From positions 26,299,872-26,363,871 of the forward strand of contig JACDQD010000004.1 of NCBI GenBank assembly GCA_019843655.1: a stretch of DNA of 64,000 bases, given 5' to 3'. The notes beneath the pieces were generated by a model. The model was given only the letters and a program-made list of their open reading frames with translations, searched no databases and was not told the origin of the DNA. Source of the stretch: Lethocerus indicus (taxonomy: Eukaryota > Arthropoda > Insecta > Hemiptera > Belostomatidae). Each line of letters opens with the position of its first letter. Position 1 is the first letter of the stretch. Below are positions 51,401-64,000 of this stretch, in pieces. A program made the position numbers and the translations under genes.

Positions 51401-54400
51401 GGCATATCCCACCGGAATCGAACGTTACGCCCTTCCCTGCAATCGGAATAAATAAACGTTTCAACACGCTGCCGTCACTGTTTATTACCGGTCTTGAAAT
51501 TCCCCCCCCCCCCCACATTATTCAATACTGAGGACGGCGAGAAGCCGAAACCGGTTTGAGGTGACGTTGTTGTTGAATGAAATGAAACCGACCGACGAGT
51601 ATGACCGGCTTGTCGTCCTGACTGCCGCCGCAGTAGGACAGCTCGAGCATGAGGGGGTCGCCGCAGGTCCCGCCCCGGGCCATACGAACCAGCGCAGTCA
51701 TCTTCTTCTGTTCCATCCAATCGACGTCCCTCACGTTCACCTCAACTCCGCAGGGGCACAGGATGTCGATGGCTCTCTGGGAATTATCACAGCTTAATTG
51801 CATTTTATAGGGATTTATTATTAACGGACATAGCGTTAAAACATTTGGGATTATCTTGTTTCCTCTCGTTAGACTTTCTCGATTGCTATTGTTCAGGGTA
51901 ACATAGTACATCGTCACTCTGACGAGTAAATACTAATCGATTACTCGACTTTGAGAAAATATAGTCTGGTGCCAGGTCAAGTAAGTTAAAGCGGACAGGT
52001 ACGAAGATGGAAACAAATCCATAACGAGATAAATTTGAAAAGATTGGACTATAAGAAAAAACGTGATAAATTTTATAGTGATAATTCGAACGATCCTTAT
52101 TCATTATTAGGGAGTACGGTTCTTAATTTTATTGCGGCAATATGAAAGGATTGCTAGTGTTTCAGTATTTCTGAAATGTAAGTTTGTCGGTAGTACTACT
52201 AGGTGATCATTAAATTGGTTAGGTCTTACAATACCTCTCTTGGTGGAACCCGAGAGAGGAACTACTACTACTGACTAGGAAAACAATTTTTCCTTCGGGT
52301 GAAATCATGAAAAGTGGTTTCTTAATTTTAAACCAACACGGTTGCTGCTCCAAGCGACATAATTTAATTAAGCAGAACAAAGAGTGCCACATTTCCAAAA
52401 ATTTACGCAGGGACGTTGGTGTGGGCGTATGTCCGTCGTCCAAATTACATTCGTAAATTATTGACTACATTAATATCACATCTGAGACTTGAACGCCAAT
52501 ATACAATTAACTCGGCAATGGCCGCGTGGCAGGCTCGAGTGTCGTGTTACTATAAAATTCAGTGTTACCACATTTATTCCACAAACAAAGAATGATTGAA
52601 ATTTAAAACCGTCTAATTACCGCCGCGAATTCTGCAGGCGTCATAATATTGGCAGGTGTGTCGGACAGAAGCCGAGCTATGTTCTGGGAGCCCGCCTTGC
52701 AGACGCCCCTCTCCCACCCCTCTCTGAAATTGAATTTCACCGGTTAATCAACAGTTGAGTATAAATTGTATTGGTAAATTCAATTTAAAATCGTGTACCT
52801 GTCTCCATCGCCGTACATATCGACAGTACAATCTGTAGTTCGTTGTGCCTTGTTTTTGAACACGTCGAATTTCCAGACGGCCAGAGCGGCTCCCTCGGCT
52901 GCCGCTTCAGCACAAGACATTTCCTCCACCATAATACTCGGCACACACTGAAGAATAAAAATATATCAATACTGCAAGAGTAGCAGCAATATAATTTTCA
53001 CAGTTTAATCGTGTTAAATTACAATTTTATCGTCTCATTTATTTACTTATGTTGAAAGATAAACATTTAATTACCGGATATTAAAAAAATATTCATTTAA
53101 GTCAACCTTATATTAATATTGATGGAACTAATTACTTTACTGACTAATTGTTACGAACTACATATAGTGCTACATATTTTAAACCAAAATATAAATTGTA
53201 GCAAACACTTATTTTATATATAACTGAAATTCCACACATCTATCCCAAACATTCTTAAAAATATTACGGCGGAATTTAAAAGTATGAAATAAACCATTCA
53301 GCTGATCTGATTCAGTTAATTCTTCTCGGTATATCTGGACAACAGTTTGAACTCAAATGTAACATTTTTGGCGGCCGTATTCAGCATCTCTATCGTTTCG
53401 TTTGACCGGGTAGAGCGCACGTTGACCAATACCAAGTAGGATTTTTGTTTCATTATGAGTACAAACTGAAAAGAATCAGCGTGGCAAACGGCGGATTCAC
53501 GTTTCTGAACGCCCGTTGGACGTTCAAATTCACCCCCGATTCACCCCATTTCAGAAGAAAGCAGCTGACACCAACAATCAAGACAAATTGGCTTCCAGAA
53601 AAAAGCAGGTCTCGTAATACACGCCAGATCCTCACCAAAACTCTATCTTAACCTCCGACTTATCTCTCTATCTTCATTCTATCTCTCTCCCTCCCTCCTT
53701 CCCTCACATCCCCTCTCTCACTTTCCCACCGTCGTGTGACTTTCTCACCCACCTAGCCAGATTTCAGTTTCCAAGATTAGGTGGATTCGATACATCATAT
53801 AGAAGATATTTCATAGTTTCTCTAAAAAAGGTGGCACAGAGTACGTTCCAAAACGCGTCAGGCCTTCTAAGAAATTGTTCTTTTAATTAAAGGCTGTTTT
53901 GTATACATTTATACAATAAGAATTATATTGTTATCCACCCAAAATTTAAAATATTTCACGCGCATTTAAAAATATATTGAAGAATATAAACGCGAAATAC
54001 ACACGAGGGGGGTTATTTGAAGTACTTGCAGAGAGAAATGAAGGTATCCTATTAAATAACTTGTCGAACGTAATTAATTTCCTGGAAAGTTATAATAGGG
54101 CACAGCTCACTGGAGAAATTAAAAGATAAATCCTGTCAAGTACTTATCGGATTGACCATCAAGAATACCAGCGTTACGGCTGTTTTTGTATCGGCTATTT
54201 TTATTTATAACATTAGTGGCGTAAATATTTTCATTTTCAAAATAATGGAAAACTGAAAATAAATTTAACAGATTAAATAACAACATTTCTCAAGTTCTTG
54301 AATCTTGTTTCCATGACAAGTTCAATTATGGGAACTGAAGTTTAAGACCACGGCTCACTCCGATGAGAGCACGAATGAACATTTTAAACGTGGACGAATT

Positions 54401-56064
54401 TATTTGGGCGTGGATTTTAATGAAAATTTTTTGTTTCCGCGCAGGAAACTGCTTACTGTTGTAATGTTTTCAGTTCAGGATAGCGGTAAATTTTAGCGAT
54501 AGTTTGATTAGATTTTCTCGCCAGCGCTGTTTAAAACACTGGTTAACTCGGAGAGCGTATTAAAATACCGCGATTGTTATAATAAGGGCGATCGGCCCTT
54601 CTCCCGGGGCCGAAATATTGACTGTAAATACGCCCTAACAGGGTCTGTACAGTGGATGAGGTAGTCTAGATATAAGGTGCGGTGCTGGAGGGATAGTGGT
54701 AGCGGTCAAGCACATGAAATGAGAGCGGGTGTTTACATTCGGTTCAAGTTTGGCCGAACCCGCTCCGATCGGATAGTTCGCACCGTGTTTGCCCGCCGGT
54801 CGCTGTTTGCTCTGAATTCTGTTTTCCTGCATACACACTTTTTTTCTCCGTTTACAATACACGCGGAGGCCGAATAACTTATCCGGAAACGATGAAAACG
54901 GCCGGGCTAGAAAAATATTTAAAAAGTAGGATGGAAATTAGTGAGAAATGAATGAGAAGTGCCCATCTCTAATACAATTGTCGTTTCCTGAGGCAAAAAG
55001 CTATTCCATGTATTTCAGTTAAATATACTTAGCAGTGCGATATTGAAGAATTGGAGAACCTGCGGCCTTTTATGTTGTTTTGAACGCATGCTGAGATTTT
55101 TAACCATTCAACAACTGCTTTAAACAACAGGGAAATAAATAAAATTTTAAAAGGAGATAAACCAGTGGGGTTCTCCTCCGTTATGTTATATTGTTTACTA
55201 GTGCTACTTGAATATGACAGTAGTTAATTATATTTTACAGTTGTGGCGATTACACAGTTTTAAATAAACTAACATATTTTATCATCGAGTAAAACCTCCA
55301 GGAAATTGAACGCTGTATAAAATTATCTACGATATTAGGGGGCCAATTTGGTTTATTTACCGCGTCCTGGAGGGCTCTGGCGCCGACGGCGGCCGCTATC
55401 CGGGTGTTCTCCTTGTTCTCGTTGAGATGCTCGTTCTCGTTATAGCCGAGACCCTCGGGTCCCAGGCCTGCTACCGCCACAGCGAAAAACTCCGTCCCGA
55501 CGTTGTTCAATACCAGAGACTTTCCCACTTTCAAACCGGACCTGAAAATTATCATTCAGAGTGTCAAACAGCAGATTTTGGGACAGCAAAGCGAGATCGA
55601 GGCCTGAGGGCGGAACCTCCAAGAGGACCCCGAAGTTTTCCTTTTACCTTTACATTTTTCCGACAGTACCAACGTAAAAAAGGTATAACAGTTCCAAATA
55701 TTCCTGTATAAAATATACTATAACGCTCTAAGTTTATTGAATAAACCGCGGCATAGTTTTACAGCCGCCTCGGTCTGAAAAACGGCCCGCATGAGAAATG
55801 ATATTTTCTTTTACACCACGTCCACGAGGGACGTTGCGGCGAAATTAAACCGAACAGTGAAAATTAAATGCAAATTTGTCTCGCAAAAAAATGGTATACA
55901 ACGTGAAAATTGAAATAGCATATTTTTGTTAAATGCATGAATGTATAATTGTGTAAAACAATATATATGTTCGAATCAACTAACAATGAGAGGTATGTAG
56001 AAATCGGCCAGATTTTTTCATCATTAATTTTATAGGTTTTAGTGTAATTAAAATGCCCGCTCGA

Positions 56065-56123
<59 letters not shown>

Positions 56124-57819
56124 TCTACGATTCTTTTGATGACACGCTTACCCTTTGAGAAATTCGCCTATTTTGCCACCCGTCTCACTGTCGAACCTCT
56201 CAGCGGCTCGCGTCAACTTATATTCCCCGGCATTGCAACCATCGTAAGCGCCCAGCACAAGTCCTTTCTGAAATGGGCGTTTAATTTTAATTCTATAGGC
56301 CCAATTAATTTTTAAAAGCCAGTCATGTGTCCATTAAAACATTAAACATGTCAGCCTGACATCAAAACATTAAACATTAACCACACGCAGGCAAACTGGC
56401 AATATTTCGAAAATAGTTGGTTTATTCGGATCCGGGTATTTTTCCTGAATTCCAACAGTTTCTGTCTATTTGAAGACAGTCGGCAGGCGTCATTTAGATT
56501 TTTCCTTTCACTGACTACAGCGCATTCTACACGTATAACACAAATAATGGTATTATACTCACGGGATAATACTAAAATCAGTATGGAATAATTAATATCG
56601 ATAAATATATAGATATTGGTTTAACGGAGTGCTACTAGCCGCAGGGAGACAGCCAAAGCACAAGAAAGGAAACTAGCAGAGAAGAAAACTGGATTCGGTT
56701 GAATTTTCCTAGAGAACGATAGAGGTCAGTTAGAGGGGACCGGGACGAGCATCAATCAGTTAATCGGTGGCCTAGGTGACCGGACGACCTCCAAATGACC
56801 TCTGCCGTTCCCTGCAAAATTCGACCCACTTCAGGCTGCGACTGCTAGTCTCCGTGAACTCTACCTAACCTCTCTATTGTTCCCCGCTAAATTCGATCCT
56901 TCTCGAATTTCTCCGTTCTGTCCCCAGGTACCGGGCACTCTGCATACACAGTAGTACTCCGTTTGAATCGGCTTACGGTTATATTGTAGTACTACTAAAG
57001 ATTCTCGTACCGTAATATGCTCCCCTGATACTCCCTGTTGACACTACCCCATCCGGACGTCTCCCTAAAGGGTCCTCGGTATCCCTCGACTCTCCCCACG
57101 CACAGTAGTACACCTAAAGATTCCCGTATGGTCATATTGACCCCGGATGCTACCCCACCCGGACGCATGTCCTATTTTACAGGCGCTTGTAACAGTTATT
57201 CGCCAACTCTATAGCCAGTTTCAAATGGATCCTTAAGACCCGTACGCCAGGAAACCAGTATCGCCGGCGGAGCGTTCTCGGCCAAGAACGAGGCCGGTAT
57301 GACGGGCTTGATACTTTCATCGACGTCAAGCGGAATAGTCGTAAATGGAGAAAAAGGCGTGAACACGGGAGGGAATGTGGAAGACCTTTTAGCAGGTGAC
57401 AATGGGACGATTGAATGGGTCCGTCCGCCGTCTTTCAATCACCGACCCTTCCTTCCCTCTCTCCTCATAGTTCCGAGACATTCCACGTCGATGGAACTCG
57501 CGGCAGAGGAAATGAACACCAGGCCTCTTCGACAAACGAGAAAATTCAATCGGCTTTATCCGCCGAAAGACAGTAAAACACATTGTATTTTATAGCCCCC
57601 AAACCGCCAACAATTTTGGACCCAAATCTTTTCGCTAGAACTCCGTTCACGCCTTGCGATGGCCGAATTACGATTGGGTCCGTTTTACGATATATGAACA
57701 ACTGAAAACCCTCTTACTCTGTTGTTGGTTTCGCCGCAGAGATCCGAGTAGAACCTGATTCGGACGTTCGGCAGCCGCTGAGTCCCGAAAATGTGCCAAA
57801 AAGATCGCCCGAACGCCAT
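48449..57819 (-). CDS. Leucyl aminopeptidase, M17 family (granny-smith/S-LAP-like, probably mitochondrial), complete 11-exon gene
   Basis: Exons in transcript order: 57718-57819, 56152-56267, 55361-55541, 52799-52947, 52621-52723, 51593-51776, 51290-51436, 50495-50686, 49644-49793, 49435-49511, 48449-48622. All introns are GT-AG and phases are consistent, giving 1,575 bp or 524 residues (human LAP3: 519). M17 enzymes are homohexameric two-metal exopeptidases. Residues 1-34 are Arg-rich with no acidic residue before Asp26; RFYS at 22-25 resembles a mitochondrial cleavage site. The N-terminal domain starts at [10 protein letters not shown] (35). The catalytic domain shows [11 protein letters not shown] (278-288), FRADMAGAA (300-308), [15 protein letters not shown] (332-346), EGR (364-366), [10 protein letters not shown] and MTGRPTRTL. 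Against bovine LAP at a constant offset of 30, metal ligands K250, D255, D273, E334 and catalytic R336 are kept. K262 is Arg292 and metal ligand D332 is Ser362. Catalysis is therefore doubtful, as in Drosophila sperm S-LAPs. The donor of exon 6 (GTCGGT) is weak. Retained CpG suggests restricted, perhaps testis, expression. Confidence 0.93.
50929..51150 (-). mobile_element. Jockey-clade retrotransposon C-terminal remnant inside aminopeptidase intron 7
   Basis: In the host gene's orientation the translation gives [20 protein letters not shown], then a [20 protein letters not shown] stretch, then [14 protein letters not shown]. This is the characteristic tail of Jockey-type pol proteins, including the basic RRLKRRW-RDLL end. 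It lies wholly within the intron between exons 7 and 8 (50687-51289). No reverse transcriptase core is present, so it is 5'-truncated. It is better preserved than the copy at 5.5 kb and ends close to its natural stop. Confidence 0.8.
53650..53760 (+). repeat. Pyrimidine-rich tract in aminopeptidase intron 3
   Basis: Interrupted TCTCTC/CCTCC repeats on the plus strand. Intron 3 (52948-55360, the longest of the gene) otherwise shows no exon or recognisable element. Confidence 0.7.
56071..56120. repeat. (TA)n microsatellite in aminopeptidase intron 2
   Basis: A TA run of 50 bp, ending about 30 bp from the exon 2 donor. Confidence 0.95.
56947..57172. repeat. Local partial duplication in aminopeptidase intron 1
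   Basis: A segment with CACAGTAGTAC, CTAAAGATTCTCGTACC and CTACCCCATCCGGACG (within 56947-57062) is repeated in condensed, diverged form at 57100-57172 (CACAGTAGTAC, CTAAAGATTCCCGTATG, CTACCCCACCCGGACG). The remainder of intron 1 (56268-57717) has open frames on both strands but none I recognise. Confidence 0.65.
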
Positions 57820-58285
57820 TACTTGAGAATTTCGCTATTCCGTAGTTTAATCTTGTAAATTTTGTGATGTGTCGTTATGTTGATTCATTTGTGTACGTGT
57901 GTGTTTCGTGAACGTGTACGTATTTTGTGGTGAGAAATTTTATTTGTTGACGTGCATTGTTACCAGGAAAATCATATTGCAGAAACAAATCGTACTAATA
58001 TCAGTCGGTCTGGGAAACAATCTAGACGTCACTCGAGCAATACAGTGAACATTGCGATCTACGTTTGTTGCTTTCAAAGTTAGTGTAAATGTTTCCTTTT
58101 ATCTCCTAATTGGAATTACGAAACGGTTTTTCCAACCATTTTAGACGTAGAATGTATAAATTCTCATTGTTCTATTAATATTGTGCCAAAATAGTTTAAT
58201 GTAGCACAAAATAGAATAATCCTTGCTGGTAACTTAAAACAATGGTATCAGTAACGTCACGTGTAAGAGATATAAAAGTAAATTT

Positions 58286-58288
<3 letters not shown>
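57820..58288 (-). promoter_or_regulatory. Presumed upstream/promoter region of the aminopeptidase gene
   Basis: The 470 bp before the start codon hold no other gene. No TATA box or downstream-promoter pattern is convincing, and the transcription start cannot be placed from sequence. CpG is retained, in contrast with the depleted tract beginning near 58.5 kb. Confidence 0.35.

Positions 58289-58332
<44 letters not shown>
58289..58332. repeat. (TA)n microsatellite
   Basis: A TA run of about 44 bp directly abutting the left arm of the foldback element. Confidence 0.95.
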
Positions 58333-58336
<4 letters not shown>

Positions 58337-58524
58337 AAATTTGAAATAGAAAGACTGTCATATTAATTAACAAGGAACTACTATATATATAGTTTACTAG
58401 TGAAGCATATGAAACAAACAAATAATTTCTTCACTAGTAAACTCTTCTATATAATTTCCTTACAAGTTATTTTGTAGTTCCTTGTTAATTAATATGACAG
58501 TCTTTCTATTTCAAATTTCAAATA
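58331..58524. mobile_element. Foldback (hairpin) MITE-like element, 194 bp
   Basis: Two perfect 51-bp inverted arms (58331-58381 and 58474-58524) begin TATTTGAAATTTGAAATAG on the left. A second nested 15-bp inverted pair (AGTTTACTAGTGAAG at 58391-58405, its complement at 58429-58443) lies inside. The arms start and end in TA, and a loop of about 23 bp separates the inner pair. Such long, nearly complete self-complementarity is typical of foldback or Tc1/mariner-like MITEs, which insert at TA, here at the edge of a TA microsatellite. The arms show no mismatches, so the element is either young or kept uniform by gene conversion. Confidence 0.8.
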
Positions 58525-59814
58525 GAAATAGAATAGGCTTTCAGGCCTGAAGAAACTGGAAAATGTATAAACTTTCCATCTTTTTATAAGGATTCTGGTG
58601 CCAGAAATAAGATTGCACGAAAATGATGACAATTCTTTGACACTAAATCAGAAACCATAGGAAATATAAAACCGAGATTGGTATATACTAGGTTGACTAA
58701 CATTCATAAACCTATATGAAAAGATACTCAGATAATAAATTAAAGATTAATCATTCATTTATCAATTTTTCATGACACAGTTCTTATAATATTTTTCTAC
58801 CAAAAATAAAGAATCAGAAAATCACATTAAAAATTCCATAAATTACTATCATTATCATTGTTATTATCCATCAATAGTTATAAAAAAGGGTTACAAGAGG
58901 ACTCATATATTCAGAAATTTAAACATACCTTTATTACAAAAAATTTCATTGAAGGAAAAACAATTAAAATTCTATTTAGATTGTACCACATGTTAAACTG
59001 GAATATGTTGAGTGCTCAATATTGCAGTTGTATGTTATTGCATTAAAAACTGCCCCATAACATTTTAAAGATGTAATATACTTTTTTGTTGATAGTTGGA
59101 ATTAAATAAAACAATATTAAAGTTTTCTTTCAAATATTTAAGCTAATTTCTATGTGAAATAATAAACCAGTTCTAAATAATTAATCACACAGAAATATTT
59201 TATTCAAATATAATTTCTAATAATTGTTATACTTCTGTAAGAGTAAATTGAAGCATTAATATACATTTATGTTTTCTAATTATTTAGTTCTTATTTAAGG
59301 TATAAATTAATTAAAAACCAATTTAATGACAATCCATCTGAATTGATCCCTTACTGACTAGAAGGATGACTGAAAATTTTAATCCAAGATGGATGACATG
59401 ATAAATATTACAACAAAAATGTCATCTTATATATTTTTTCATTTTTCTCAATTATTTTTAAAGAATTTGAGACAGAATTGTCAATTTCTATAAGTGATGC
59501 ATGTACTACACTTCTGCAGTAAGCATAGCCACTGATGTATAGCCCAGTGTGACAAATTACAAATGTGCCCATAATTATGAAAGTGATCTGTCATATATTT
59601 TAATATGACTTAGACTTTAAAATGAATTAAGCTTAAATAGATTCATACGTTAAGCCTAGATATGAGTTTATATTTTCATAATTTTTTTATTGAAAATATT
59701 TTGAAATTACTCTACAGAAGTCTGCAATACATTAAACAAAATACCTAGTTTTTATATTTTTATGTTAAATTATTAAACATGAAATTTAGATGCATCTGAT
59801 TAGTATTATATATA

Positions 59815-59817
<3 letters not shown>

Positions 59818-59857
<40 letters not shown>
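59818..59857. repeat. (TA)n microsatellite
   Basis: A TA run of about 40 bp. Confidence 0.95.
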
Positions 59858-59859
<2 letters not shown>

Positions 59860-59918
59860 CATATATTATTTCTTTTCCAAGCATATCCCAAAATAAACTC
59901 CATGCAGAATCACCTTAC

Positions 59919-59966
59919 CTTCAGATACAACTTGAAAATTATATTCCTTCTAGATTTTGATTCAAC
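59919..59966 (-). other. Weak candidate 48-nt exon
   Basis: On the minus strand TTTTTTAG precedes 48 nt that are open in one phase-0 frame (VESKSRRNIIFKLYLK), followed by the strong donor GTAAGG. It lies in the CpG-depleted tract downstream of UQCR10. No partner exon is recognised, and AT-rich DNA readily produces such a pattern by chance. Confidence 0.15.
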
Positions 59967-60303
59967 CTAAAAAATAAACACTCCATTTTAACATTTTAAA
60001 TACCATTTTCATTTACACTGTTTTGATTTCATTTTGTCTAGAAATATTCTTTTGATGAGTATGTTCAATAAATTTGGACATCAATTAAAATAAAACTTTA
60101 AAAATCCTTCATGTTGAAAAAAAGAAAAATTCAACAAAATTAAATATCACACGATTTTCTAGAACTATTTGGGCATGTATCTCATTACATTATTACCACT
60201 TCAACTGCAACTCTATGATCCTAAAATTATAACTAATGAATGAGGCCATAAACCACACTTTGAAGGAGTAAAAATGAAAGCAATGATTCGAACAAAAACG
60301 CTA

Positions 60304-60309
60304 TTTAAT
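60304..60309 (-). terminator. Possible polyadenylation signal ATTAAA of UQCR10
   Basis: On the minus strand the common variant signal ATTAAA lies about 105 nt after the stop codon at 60413-60415. I saw no AATAAA in the same interval. Confidence 0.35.
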
Positions 60310-60412
60310 TATATTTATAATACAAGATAAATTATAAACATCTCTCAAATTTTTGAGTGTCCATGGATTTCACTCACAGCTACTACTTCATGATTATGTC
60401 ACCGTGGGAGGT

Positions 60413-60592
60413 TCATTGCTCGTACTGGTGTTTAATGTGTTTCCATAGTTTGCCTTCGTTATATTTTTCGAATACGTATTCTGTGGCTTGGTCGAAAGTC
60501 CTCTCGAAGAAGAATGCCCCGACGACAACCGCCACTGCGAAGGTCGAAGTCCTCTTGAAAATGCTGTTGTACGCAGAGTTGACGAAACCCAT
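60413..60592 (-). CDS. UQCR10: Cytochrome b-c1 complex subunit 9 (UQCR10 / Qcr9; oxen in Drosophila)
   Basis: A small single-pass subunit of mitochondrial respiratory complex III, sitting in the inner membrane. The 59-residue product has the family layout: a short N-terminus (MGFVNSAYNSIFKRTSTF), a hydrophobic segment at about 17-30 (TFAVAVVVGAFFFER), then a charged tail ending in a GKLWKHIKHQYE motif. That matches the GKLW-DIK--YE end of insect and human homologues. The frame is open another 50 codons upstream, but that extension is not conserved and the family's usual length (about 55-65 residues) fixes the start at 60592. The coding region has no intron. The gene is head-to-head with Arp1, with 827 bp between the start codons. 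Confidence 0.92.
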   Translation of the reverse strand: MGFVNSAYNSIFKRTSTFAVAVVVGAFFFERTFDQATEYVFEKYNEGKLWKHIKHQYEQ

Positions 60593-61419
60593 TTCCTTTA
60601 GGTTGCTTTGTTTTTCCTGGGGTAAACTTTTCAGAGGGGTAACCGAATCGTAAGATTCGTAAAGGCAAAAAGGAGAGGTATACAAGAAAGTCCAAAGTGA
60701 ACAATCAGCTGTTTCGAAGCTATTTTTTAACACTGCTACCACACGAACATTGTAAAATTATTCGTATTTTAACGTCAGAAATATTAAGAGCTAAAGTTTA
60801 TAAAAAAATGTATGGCATGATAATGAAATTACATAATAATAATAATAATTATGGTTCGTAATAATTAATATGGATAAGTGTAATTTATTTGTATCACCTG
60901 ACACAAAAATAGTAAATACATTAGTCTAACTTTAAGTTAATGAAAATAATAATTAATTTAGACTTTAGAAGTATAATCAACCATTTTTTGGCGTTACCTG
61001 TTGTTTTTTCGGAATAACTTACACGCAAAATAAGTTTCATTTTCGTATGCCTAAAATTTTTATATTTTATATTTAGTAATCTTTATTGTGGGACTGAAAT
61101 AATAATTGCACATAAAATTATATTTGATTGCAAAAATTGTAATCAATGAAATTAATATAAAATATTCTATATAAATATTATATCGGTTCGATTCTATTCC
61201 AATTACATTGATTATTTAAAGAAAATTTGAATTAATGGATCATTTATTTTTTTTAAATGCAAGGATATACTTAAATTAAACAGTAATATTTCACGTAGGT
61301 AAATGTTTCTTGATCATCGTCTGCTAAGGTTCAGTTGTCCCGTTTAGCCGGTAGGAGTGGTGGTGTCGAAATTACAGGTTGTGTTAGCACCGTGTCGATA
61401 TACCTTTAATATTTGTCTA
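60593..61419. promoter_or_regulatory. Shared divergent promoter region between UQCR10 (-) and Arp1 (+)
   Basis: The two start codons face away from each other across 827 bp. CpG occurs mainly next to the two start sites (60.59-60.78 kb and 61.30-61.42 kb), with a very AT-rich middle. On the Arp1 side an initiator-like TCAGTT lies at 61331-61336, giving a 5' UTR of about 85-90 nt. Both genes are housekeeping genes. No TATA box is convincing. Confidence 0.5.
61331..61336 (+). promoter_or_regulatory. Initiator-like TCAGTT, probable Arp1 transcription start
   Basis: TCAGTT matches the arthropod initiator consensus (TCAKTY). It lies about 90 bp before the start codon, at the edge of a short CpG-containing segment. 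Confidence 0.4.
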
Positions 61420-63443
<2,024 letters not shown>

Positions 63444-64000
63444 GTAAGTGCCTCCAGCATTTAGTTGTAAAAAACAAATGTATTAATAAATGAAATAATT
63501 ATTATTAAGAAAATGTTGTCTTGCAAATTTGAGCATTAAATGTTATTAACAAATAATTCAATACAATAAATGGTGTCACCATTACAAAAGTTGTGCTCCA
63601 CTTCACATTACTGAGATGGTAGGTTGTGCTTGGTTATGCTATATGATCTGCAGCCTGACTTCTAATTGCTTCACCTGTTACACTTGTGATTTTTAGGTGT
63701 AACAAAAATAGTGGGGATTAAAAAAGTATTCACCAATATTAAAATATTCACTTCTATTAAAAAAATTTAATAATACCTAGTAAATAATGTTCATTCTTAT
63801 GCTGCTGATGAAATATAATGCAGATTCCTATTATTCAATATCTAAAATACATTTTTATGATTTTCTTTAGATATTTAATTTTTTGGGTTTCAAAAGAAAT
63901 ATGTTCTTTCCTTAAATGTATAATACCTTTATCTTATTGTAGCAGACGTAATTCTTTCTATTTGTATTATTTATGGTGATAATGAATGAAGTCCTTTCTT
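63444..64000 (+). other. Start of an Arp1 intron, running off the window
   Basis: It begins with a consensus GTAAGTG donor. The sequence is AT-rich and CpG-depleted. No acceptor followed by the expected GFGDRLL-coding sequence is found before the right edge. Confidence 0.85.

Larger units (their letters stand above)
58525..60300. other. CpG-depleted AT-rich stretch downstream of UQCR10
   Basis: Fewer than ten CpGs in about 1.8 kb, high AT content and frequent TG/CA. A (TA)n tract sits at 59818-59857. One weak candidate 48-nt exon is described separately. The depletion suggests that this stretch is, or was, part of a germline-methylated transcription unit, such as a longer 3' extension of UQCR10. 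Confidence 0.5.

Noticed and set aside
57196..57595. Open frames on both strands in aminopeptidase intron 1 (including a fragment reading GLVLG in one minus frame)
   Set aside because: I considered it as aminopeptidase exon 2. The true exon 2 at 56152-56267 ([10 protein letters not shown]...) has correct phase, splice sites and family match, so this is chance or an unrecognised relic.
60593..60742. 50-codon N-terminal extension of the UQCR10 frame
   Set aside because: The extension is not seen in the family, whose members are about 55-65 residues and begin close to the ATG at 60592.

Overview
This window is nuclear DNA of an animal, almost certainly an insect. Genes have short exons with GT-AG introns. 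The encoded proteins (a granny-smith/S-LAP-like M17 aminopeptidase, a complex III subunit 9 and Arp1) read closest to insect homologues as I remember them. The repeats are of insect type: Jockey-clade non-LTR retrotransposon tails, a piggyBac-type non-autonomous element, tRNA-derived SINE pieces and (TA)n/(GA)n tracts. I cannot name the species; a hemimetabolous insect with a large genome and DNA methylation would fit, but that is inference.

Layout. From 1 to about 44 kb I can support no protein-coding gene. It is CpG-rich noncoding sequence with scattered decayed repeats: a Jockey tail at 5.5 kb, SINE-like pieces at 20.5, 24.1, 38.6 and 42.9 kb, and a piggyBac-type MITE at 38.63-39.16 kb. 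A GC-rich, promoter-like patch at 31.24-31.95 kb carries a full CTCF-consensus match and ends in a splice-donor-like site. From 44.4 to 48.3 kb there is locally duplicated sequence. It includes two related 21-nt candidate micro-exons on the minus strand, one of which begins with a well-placed ATG (MEQCKIK).

From 48.3 to 57.9 kb lies a complete 11-exon minus-strand leucyl aminopeptidase gene of 524 codons. It has a predicted mitochondrial presequence and substitutions at two key active-site positions. After a (TA)n tract and a hairpin element at 58.3-58.5 kb comes a head-to-head pair. UQCR10 (complex III subunit 9, minus strand, 60.4-60.6 kb) is complete. Arp1/centractin (plus strand, from 61.42 kb) has six exons here and runs off the right edge, lacking only about the last 68 residues.

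CpG density changes abruptly. The 45.3-47.3 kb, 58.5-60.4 kb and Arp1-body stretches are AT-rich with almost no CpG, while the aminopeptidase locus and the first 44 kb keep many CpGs. That is the pattern expected if the housekeeping transcription units are methylated in the germline and the aminopeptidase is not. The three recognised genes have unrelated functions: peptide hydrolysis or a derived role in mitochondria or sperm, respiratory complex III, and dynactin.
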